From the NCBI GenBank assembly GCA_963758025.1, contig CAVWUA010000005.1, positions 124,001-188,000 of the forward strand: a stretch of 64,000 nt of DNA. Reading direction: 5' to 3'. Source of the stretch: CAVWUA01 sp963758025. GTDB taxonomy: Bacteria; Planctomycetota; Planctomycetia; Isosphaerales; Isosphaeraceae. This document shows positions 61,018-64,000 of this stretch, one piece after another. Under the pieces are notes generated by a model. It was not told the DNA's origin and searched no databases. It saw nothing but the letters and a program-made list of their open reading frames with translations. A program made the translations under genes and the position numbers. Numbering within the stretch: the stretch's first letter is position 1; each line of letters starts with the position of its first letter.

Positions 61018-61413
61018 ATGATCCTTTTCGCGAACCTGGCAAACGAGCTGTATGCCGTCCTCTTCGTGGCCGCGGTCCTCGGCGTGTGCATCCTGTTTTG
61101 CTGGGTGATGTTACGACCGTCGCTTCACCCCAAGCAGAAGGGTCTCGCGACGGAGCGATATCGATGGCTCCGGCTGTGTTTGATGGCCCTGGTGTTGGGC
61201 CCCCTGATGAGTTGCAGTATCGAGATATTCGTCCTCATCCTCGTGGAAGCATCTTTCCGAGACTTTGTGTATTTCGTCCCAATCATGGCGATTGTGGGGA
61301 CGGTCGCCGGGTGCCTCGGATGTGTGCCGATCGCACTGGGCTGCCTGCTCAGTCGTGGGAAAACCGGCGTGAAGGGGAAAGGTAATCTCAGCCGGTTCGA
61401 GTTCTTGGAATGA
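61018..61413 (+). CDS. small membrane protein of the cassette, unrecognised
   Basis: The ATG at 61018 has GGAG four bases upstream and another GGAGG before it. The 131-residue product has about three membrane segments (ELYAVLFVAAVLGVCILFCW, LRLCLMALVLGPLMSCSI, IMAIVGTVAGCLGCVPIALG). No family is recognised. It lies between the toxin-like pair and argD. Confidence 0.6.
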   Translation: MILFANLANELYAVLFVAAVLGVCILFCWVMLRPSLHPKQKGLATERYRWLRLCLMALVLGPLMSCSIEIFVLILVEASFRDFVYFVPIMAIVGTVAGCLGCVPIALGCLLSRGKTGVKGKGNLSRFEFLE

Positions 61414-61498
61414 TGCCGGATCGTGTCGAGGGCCGTACCCGCCCCCTCGCGGTATTTGTCGGGCGCGAGCAACACACCATCCAGGAATAGGCACCGGC

Positions 61499-62779
61499 GT
61501 GTCGCTCGCACCCTACGGAACGTTAGATGTCCCCTACTCGTCGAGAACGCCCCTTCCCGGAGCCCCTGCCTTGTCGCATGTTGCCCAACCTAGCTCGGCC
61601 GAGACAATCGCCCAGTTTGACCGGTACGTGATCCCGAATTACCGACGTTACCCGGTCTGCCTGGTCCGGGGGGAAGGGTCGTGGATCTGGGACGCCGAGG
61701 GGAATCGCTACCTCGACTTCTTCCCCGGCTGGGGCTGCAACCTCATCGGCCATTGTCCGCCGAGGGTCGTCGAGGCGGTGCGCGAGCAGGTCGGGCAGCT
61801 CATCCACGTGCCAAATACCTGGTACATGGAGGCTCAGGGGCAGTTCGCCCAGGCGCTCTCGGAGCGGTCGTTCGGCGGCAAGGCGTTCTTCTGCAACAGC
61901 GGCGCGGAGGCGAACGAGGCGGCGATCAAGCTGGCCCGCGCCCATGGCCATGCCGCCGGGAAGTTCAAGATCCTCAGCATGGAGAACGGCTTCCACGGCC
62001 GGACATACGCCGCGCTGACGGCCACCGCGCAGCCGAAGTACCATGCCGGGTTCGAGCCGATGATCCCCGGCTTCGAGTACGTGCCGTATGACGACCTCGA
62101 CGCCGTCTCGGCGAAGTTGGACGGCCAGACGGCCGCCGTCCTGGTCGAGCCGATCCAGGGCGAAGGGGGCGTCAATGTCCCCTCGCAGGGCTACCTGGAG
62201 GGGCTGCGCGAACGTTGCGACGCGCACGGGGCGCTCCTGATCCTCGACGAGGTGCAGACCGGCCTGGGACGGACCGGGACGTGGTTCGCCTATCAACATT
62301 CGAGCATCCAGCCCGACATCCTCACGTGCGCCAAGGCCCTGGCCGGCGGGGTGGCGGCCGGGGTGATGCTGGCCTCGCCGGAGGTGGCCGCGACGCTCAA
62401 GCCGGGGATGCACGCGAGCACCTTCGGCGGCAACCCGATCGCCTGCCGCGCGGGCCTGGCGACGGTCGCCACGATCGAGGAGGACGGTCTCCTGGAGCGA
62501 GGCCGGGCCATCGGCGAGCGGTTCCGTGGCCACTTCGAGGCGCTGCGGGCGGAATTGCCCGGCCTGATCCGAGAGATCCGTATTCTCGGCGTGATGATTG
62601 GCCTGGAACTGTCGATCGAGGCCGCGCCGATCGTGGCGGCTTGCCTGGAGCAGCGCCTCCTGATCAACGCGACGCACGGCAACGTGGTACGGCTCTTGCC
62701 AGCCTTGAATCTCGACGACGATCAGATCGACCAGGGGTGCGCGATCCTGGCCGACGCCCTGCGACGCGCCGCGTCCTGA
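61499..62779 (+). CDS. argD: acetylornithine aminotransferase (class III PLP aminotransferase)
   Basis: This PLP enzyme of arginine synthesis is intact at 426 residues from a GTG at 61499. Recognised features are DRYVIPNYRRYPVCLVRGEG, VPNTWYMEAQGQFAQALSER, CNSGAEANEAAIKLARAHGH, VEPIQGEGGVNVPSQGYLEG, ILDEVQTGLGRTGTWFAYQH and PLP lysine in TCAKALAGGVAAGVML. The first 35 residues are a non-conserved extension, so the real start may be later. It is followed by argF after 21 bp. Confidence 0.93.
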   Translation: MSLAPYGTLDVPYSSRTPLPGAPALSHVAQPSSAETIAQFDRYVIPNYRRYPVCLVRGEGSWIWDAEGNRYLDFFPGWGCNLIGHCPPRVVEAVREQVGQLIHVPNTWYMEAQGQFAQALSERSFGGKAFFCNSGAEANEAAIKLARAHGHAAGKFKILSMENGFHGRTYAALTATAQPKYHAGFEPMIPGFEYVPYDDLDAVSAKLDGQTAAVLVEPIQGEGGVNVPSQGYLEGLRERCDAHGALLILDEVQTGLGRTGTWFAYQHSSIQPDILTCAKALAGGVAAGVMLASPEVAATLKPGMHASTFGGNPIACRAGLATVATIEEDGLLERGRAIGERFRGHFEALRAELPGLIREIRILGVMIGLELSIEAAPIVAACLEQRLLINATHGNVVRLLPALNLDDDQIDQGCAILADALRRAAS

Positions 62780-62800
62780 GACGTGGAGAGGAGGTGTGCC

Positions 62801-63779
62801 TTGGTTCGACATCTTTTGAATCTCTTTGATCTCTCCGAGAGCGAGGCCCGCGCGTTGATCGCTCGGGCCTTGAAGCTGAAGCGCAGGGACGCGAAGGGGC
62901 AACGTTCGCAACTGCTTGCCGGGCGGACGCTCGGCCTCTTATTCGAAAAACCCTCTTTACGGACCCGCGTGAGCTTCGAGGCGGCGATCACGCAGCTCGG
63001 CGGCAACGCGGTGTTCCTCGAGCGCCAAGGATGTCGGCCTGGGCGTGCGCGAAAGCGTCGCGGATTTTGCCCGGGTCATCAGTCAGTATGTCGATGCCCT
63101 GGCCGTGCGGACCTTCGCTCACGCGACGGTCGCGGAGCTGGCGGAGCATGCCTCCGTCCCCGTCATCAACGCCCTCTGCGATACGGCCCACCCCTGTCAG
63201 GCGATGGCCGACATGCTCACGATCGAGGAGACGCTGGGAAGGGTCGAGGGGGTGAAGCTCGTCTTCGTCGGCGACGGCAACAACGTCGCGCGCTCGCTGG
63301 CCGTGGCCTCCGCCTTGCTCGGCGCGGAGTTCGTCCTGGCCTGTCCCGAGGGGTACAGCTTCCCCGAGGAATTCCGCACTCAATACGCCGAGCGCTTCCC
63401 GGGCGTCCCCCTGTCGATCGAGCACGACCCGAAAGCGGCGGTCGCCGGCGCCGACGTGGTGTACACCGACGTCTGGGCGAGCATGGGCCAGGAAGCCGAG
63501 GCCGACGAGCGCCGGCGGCTGTTCGAACCGTATCGCGTGGATGAGGCCCTGCTCGAAGCGGCCAGGCCCGAGGCGATCTTCCTTCATTGTCTCCCGGCGC
63601 ATCGGGGCGAGGAAGTCACCGAAGCCGTTCTGGACGGTCCGCGAAGCCGGGTCATCCTCCAGGCGGCCAACCGGCTGCACTTCCAGAAGGAACTGCTCGT
63701 CTGGCTCCTTCAGGACGTGCCCGCCGCCGTCCACGGCAACGGACAGGCCACGCGGCCCCATTCGCATTCGAGCAATTGA
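62801..63779 (+). CDS. argF: ornithine carbamoyltransferase (one frameshift)
   Basis: The enzyme makes citrulline from ornithine and carbamoyl phosphate. AGGAGG at 62789-62794 points to the TTG at 62801 (VRHLLNLFDLSESEARALIA). The carbamoyl-phosphate motif is FEKPSLRTRVSFEAAI (SLRTR, where STRTR is usual). After a shift near 63030 come GVRESVADFARVISQYVDAL, NALCDTAHPCQAMADMLTIE, VFVGDGNNVARSLAVASAL and catalytic FLHCLPAHRGEEV. Corrected length is about 326 residues. Confidence 0.93.
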
Positions 63780-63789
63780 ACGATTTTTT

Positions 63790-63960
63790 CTGACCGTCAC
63801 GGATTATGGGGGGCGTGGGTTCCACACCCCATGGAGCGCGGGCGTCTCGCCCGCCTTGGAGAGCCGGATGCGGGCGAGACGCCCGCTCCAGGCCGAATTG
63901 TCTGGATCAGCCTTCAGGTCTCGCACCTGCCGGGTGCCCCCCATAATCCGTGACGGTCAG
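63790..63960. repeat. 171-bp nested inverted repeat
   Basis: The outer arms, 63790-63814 and 63936-63960, are perfect 25-bp inverted copies starting CTGACCGTCACGGATTATGG. Inside, 63833-63854 and 63870-63889 form a second stem (GGAGCG..GGCGTCTCGCCCGC). It follows the argF stop by 11 bp and could fold as a large hairpin or represent a short mobile or repetitive element. No coding sequence is seen in it. Confidence 0.85.
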
Positions 63961-64000
63961 TTTTTTTGAACAACGGTCCGCGACAGAGCTAGAACCCGGC

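Overview
The window looks like a chromosomal segment of a planctomycete, most likely from the Isosphaeraceae side of the phylum. The DNA is GC-rich. It carries several protein families concentrated in planctomycetes: DUF1501, DUF1559 pseudopilin-like and DUF1573 proteins, ceramidase-like secreted proteins, Tat-exported sugar-isomerase barrels, and a complete Planctomycetes/Verrucomicrobia-type (PVM) bacterial microcompartment locus. Placement is by gene content only; no rRNA or tRNA gene was found.

About twenty genes are broken by one or more single-base shifts although both halves are well conserved (for example mutM, metH, argB, argF, acetate kinase, lactate dehydrogenase). Several shifts lie in homopolymer runs and affect housekeeping genes, so I read most of them as sequence errors and give the span of the reconstructed gene. 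Many other genes, some longer than 600 codons (FtsH, TreZ, the EF-G-like GTPase), are intact.

Layout. 1-2487 (minus): the start of a GAP1-type GTPase-associated protein and a membrane-anchored vWA protein, divergent from an FGE/SUMF1-like secreted protein. 4447-6664: an FKBP isomerase and a DUF1501 protein. 7029-11675 (plus): an accessory locus with a small basic ORF, a 12-cysteine secreted protein carrying a double-glycine-type leader, a LolA-like protein, a C39 peptidase, a heavily frameshifted DUF1573 protein and a DUF1559 pseudopilin. 11702-22201 (minus): the PVM microcompartment operon, with DeoR regulator, PduL, three BMC-H, acetate kinase, BMC-P, aldehyde dehydrogenase, BMC-P, RpiB-like protein, BMC-P, class II aldolase, lactate dehydrogenase and a barrel protein of unknown role. 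22429-28683 (plus): MutM, a sensor kinase with a CxxCH motif, FtsH and a ceramidase-like protein. 28709-36115 (minus): an ABC-2 permease with two four-helix paralogues, an oxidoreductase, a membrane protein and trehalose-forming TreZ. 36288-40706: mixed oxidoreductase, small-protein and metallohydrolase genes. 40776-46413 (minus): a MacAB-type efflux system and a YfaP-like protein. 46659-52385 (plus): LarB with NAD(P)HX dehydratase, a coiled-coil protein, HisA and an EF-G-like GTPase. 52564-59262 (minus): a small secreted protein, MetH and membrane proteins. 59399-63779 (plus): argB, argD and argF, interrupted by a small toxin-like cassette, followed by a 171-bp nested inverted repeat.

How they work together. 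In the microcompartment operon, aldolase would give lactaldehyde, the CoA-acylating dehydrogenase and PduL would convert it to an acyl phosphate, acetate kinase would recover ATP, and lactate dehydrogenase would recycle NADH inside a shell of BMC-H and BMC-P proteins. The most novel candidate is the 7.0-11.7 kb locus: a cysteine-rich precursor with a double-glycine-like cleavage site lies two genes upstream of a stand-alone C39 peptidase, with no ABC exporter, which suggests an exporter-independent peptide-maturation route.
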